DNA from: Cytophagaceae bacterium
GTDB taxonomy: Bacteria > Bacteroidota > Bacteroidia > Cytophagales > Spirosomataceae
NCBI GenBank assembly: GCA_027486845.1
Contig: JAIXOL010000009.1
Location: 1 to 64,000 of the forward strand
Length of the DNA: 64,000 nt
Reading direction: 5' to 3'
Below, piece after piece: positions 62,445 through 64,000 of the stretch; the stretch's first letter is position 1, and every line of letters starts with the position of its first letter. The notes below the pieces were generated by a model, which was given only the letters and a program-made list of their open reading frames with translations, made no database searches and had not been told where the DNA came from. The translations under genes and the position numbers were made by a program.

Positions 62445-63047
62445 GTGGAATTTTATACTTTTATTAATATAGGCGGAACAATTGCCTTTGCGGCATCGGG
62501 TGCTTTGGCTGGTATTAGAAAAAAACTTGATGTTTTTGGATTGGCCGTGATGGCTTTCGTGACATCGGTTGGGGGTGGCACAATCCGTGATATTTTGATT
62601 GGACATTTACCTGTAAAGTGGATTCTTGACTCTTCAATTGTGTTGCTCATTTTGGGCGTAACGCTCACTACGGTTTTGTTTAAAAATCGTATAGAAAAAT
62701 TGGATAAAACGCTTGCTTTTTTCGATTCGCTCGGACTTGGCTTTTTTACGTTAAGGGGTATTCAAGAAGGTATTGCAGTTCAGTTGGATATCCCTTCTTG
62801 CTTGATTTTGGGTACGATTACGGCTTGTTTTGGAGGCGTGATTCGAGATGTTTTATTGAACGAAATTCCGACGCTTTTCCGAAAAGAAATCTACGCTACT
62901 GCCTGTATTTTAGGTGGAATTATATTCTTTTTATTACAAAAATCGAATATTTCAGCCCAAATAATTGAGGTCATCACGATTCTAAGTATTGTTGGAATTA
63001 GACTTATTGCCGTAAAAATGAATATATCACTACCGAAAGTTGATTAA
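62445..63047 (+). CDS. TRIC-family (UPF0126) cation channel-like membrane protein
   Basis: A 200-residue protein with seven hydrophobic helices in two repeats of three plus one. The signature TIAFAASGALAGIRKKLDVF is followed by AFVTSVGGGTIRDIL; the second repeat has LGTITACFGGVIRDVLLNEI. Bacterial TRIC proteins form trimeric potassium-permeable channels. The GTG at 62445 (MEFYTFINIGG) matches the family start; an upstream TTG at 62346 would overlap dnaG and carries no conserved sequence. Confidence 0.85.
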   Translation: MEFYTFINIGGTIAFAASGALAGIRKKLDVFGLAVMAFVTSVGGGTIRDILIGHLPVKWILDSSIVLLILGVTLTTVLFKNRIEKLDKTLAFFDSLGLGFFTLRGIQEGIAVQLDIPSCLILGTITACFGGVIRDVLLNEIPTLFRKEIYATACILGGIIFFLLQKSNISAQIIEVITILSIVGIRLIAVKMNISLPKVD

Positions 63048-63147
63048 ATAGTTTTATTGTCTTTGAGGATAAAGATGATGGCTTATTACAAATTTGCTCC
63101 TTAGGTTTGAAATCGGATGGCAGCGACTGATTGTTCCCAACACAGCT

Positions 63148-64000
63148 TTATTGTATTTTAGTGCCTTTTGTTTCTGGTCGCTTCAAACTTGCCAAATAGG
63201 CAAATATTGCAAGTCCTGATACAAGCGTAATAGCCGAATAACCTATGTGCTGAAGTGATGGCCTTAGTACCCACATGGCACCGATAAATTGCACAATCAG
63301 AATGATATATAGAAAAGTCGCAATGGCTTTGCGAGGTAATTTACTGATAACAAACGAGCCAAGTGGAGCAAAAAAAGCCACGATTGGAATACACGCCAAC
63401 CATATTTCAAATGCTTCTTGCTGAAAATCTCTGATTACGGCTCCGTGAATAAAGAACCCAAGCAGGGTTTCGAGCGTCATAATGATAACCGACGAAGGCA
63501 CAGCTACTTTTTCATTAATACGGTAATAAATCGTCATCAAACAGAAGGTGAAAATATTGATTCCTGTGCCGAAAATAGACGAAATCATGCCTCCGATAAG
63601 TCCAAAAAAGATAAGTCTGACCATATCTGAACGTATGAAATTCTGAATTTTATCAAAAACTTCACGCTGAGATTTGCTGTTTTCGTACCACAAAATTAGT
63701 CCAAAACTCAGCCAAAGTGAAACAAAAAACAGCTTCGCTAGTGGTGGAGAAATTAGCGGAACGATATAGTATGTACCAAAGACAAGTCCAAAAAAGCCGC
63801 CGAATGTTACATACTTGATATAATTCCAATCGACTTTGATTTTTAATCCTAGAATTAGTAAAGAGGCCGAAGTCATGCCGATACTTTGAATGGCAAAGGC
63901 AAAATTTCGGGCAACTGCTGGCTCTATTTTAAGTAAAAGTGTAAAAACTGGATAAGCAATAGCTGCACTTCCCTCAGGGCTTGAACCTGCGACGAACGCC
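63148..64000 (-). CDS. TauE/SafE-family permease, 5' end outside the window
   Basis: The reading frame continues to the window edge: upstream of the internal ATG at 63876 it still encodes AGSSPEGSAAIAYPVF and AVARNFAFAIQSIGM, the first-repeat signature of the TauE/SafE (sulfite exporter, formerly DUF81) family. So the true start lies beyond base 64000. The visible part has about seven helices, with the second-repeat motif GLIGGMISSIFGTGINIF. These inner-membrane permeases move sulfite, sulfonates or other small anions; the substrate is unknown. Confidence 0.85.
   Translation of the reverse strand, partial: AFVAGSSPEGSAAIAYPVFTLLLKIEPAVARNFAFAIQSIGMTSASLLILGLKIKVDWNYIKYVTFGGFFGLVFGTYYIVPLISPPLAKLFFVSLWLSFGLILWYENSKSQREVFDKIQNFIRSDMVRLIFFGLIGGMISSIFGTGINIFTFCLMTIYYRINEKVAVPSSVIIMTLETLLGFFIHGAVIRDFQQEAFEIWLACIPIVAFFAPLGSFVISKLPRKAIATFLYIILIVQFIGAMWVLRPSLQHIGYSAITLVSGLAIFAYLASLKRPETKGTKIQ

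Overview
The window is bacterial and visibly AT-rich, and it reads as chromosome of a Bacteroidota member, most likely of the order Cytophagales. The signs are a SusC/SusD outer-membrane pair, a secreted protein with a type IX secretion (T9SS) C-terminal sorting domain, a PorE-like TPR/propeller/OmpA protein, a Bacteroidota-type serine palmitoyltransferase, TAnnTTTG promoter elements and the general lack of Shine-Dalgarno sequences. The order is inferred from gene content. No rRNA, tRNA, CRISPR array or integrase gene was seen.

Layout. 0-23 kb holds ordinary metabolic and envelope genes: a DUF937/OmpA-like protein, a class V PLP enzyme, an AlkD-like protein, an amidohydrolase followed by susC/susD, msrA, the PorE-like protein, MOSC and UbiA-like proteins, a cytochrome b5-like protein, a Nudix hydrolase, a Gfo/Idh/MocA oxidoreductase, an M19 dipeptidase, a T9SS-exported GHL10-like protein, and TspO-, YihY- and DoxX-like membrane proteins. 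24-26.5 kb is accessory: a 58-residue HTH protein, a glycine-rich lipoprotein, a small membrane protein, one copy of a long repeat and a small mobile-looking element. 26.5-32.7 kb carries two paralogous propeller lipoproteins with a divergent membrane-anchored winged-helix regulator, a membrane protein and an M20 peptidase.

The centre of interest is 33-41 kb. Single genes or small operons alternate with about 300-350 bp repeats, each ending in an 86-103 bp imperfect palindrome. The outer boxes of the palindrome (TCCAAC/GTTGGA) are nearly invariant, while the inner arms change together from copy to copy and keep base pairing. Genes begin or end 8-25 bases after GTTGGA in either orientation. 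This is the architecture of integron attC sites and gene cassettes, although no integrase is in view. The cargo is defence-like: a DarT-like toxin with a membrane anchor and coiled coil plus a possible NADAR-type partner; a PLD nuclease-LRR protein; a three-gene ART toxin/antitoxin/SecB-like chaperone operon resembling CmdTAC; a zinc-ribbon gene interrupted by a run of 12 C; a small secreted protein; and an Rpn-family nuclease.

41-64 kb returns to core genes: spt, hemN, an AAA+ ATPase, an FeS photolyase-like protein, an NrtR-like regulator divergent from an ABC ATPase, metK with a possible structured leader, an NlpC/P60 hydrolase, a propeller/HEAT/cytochrome c lipoprotein, DUF1697, ffh, an M20 amidohydrolase, arfB, dnaG, a TRIC-type channel and a TauE/SafE permease cut by the window end.
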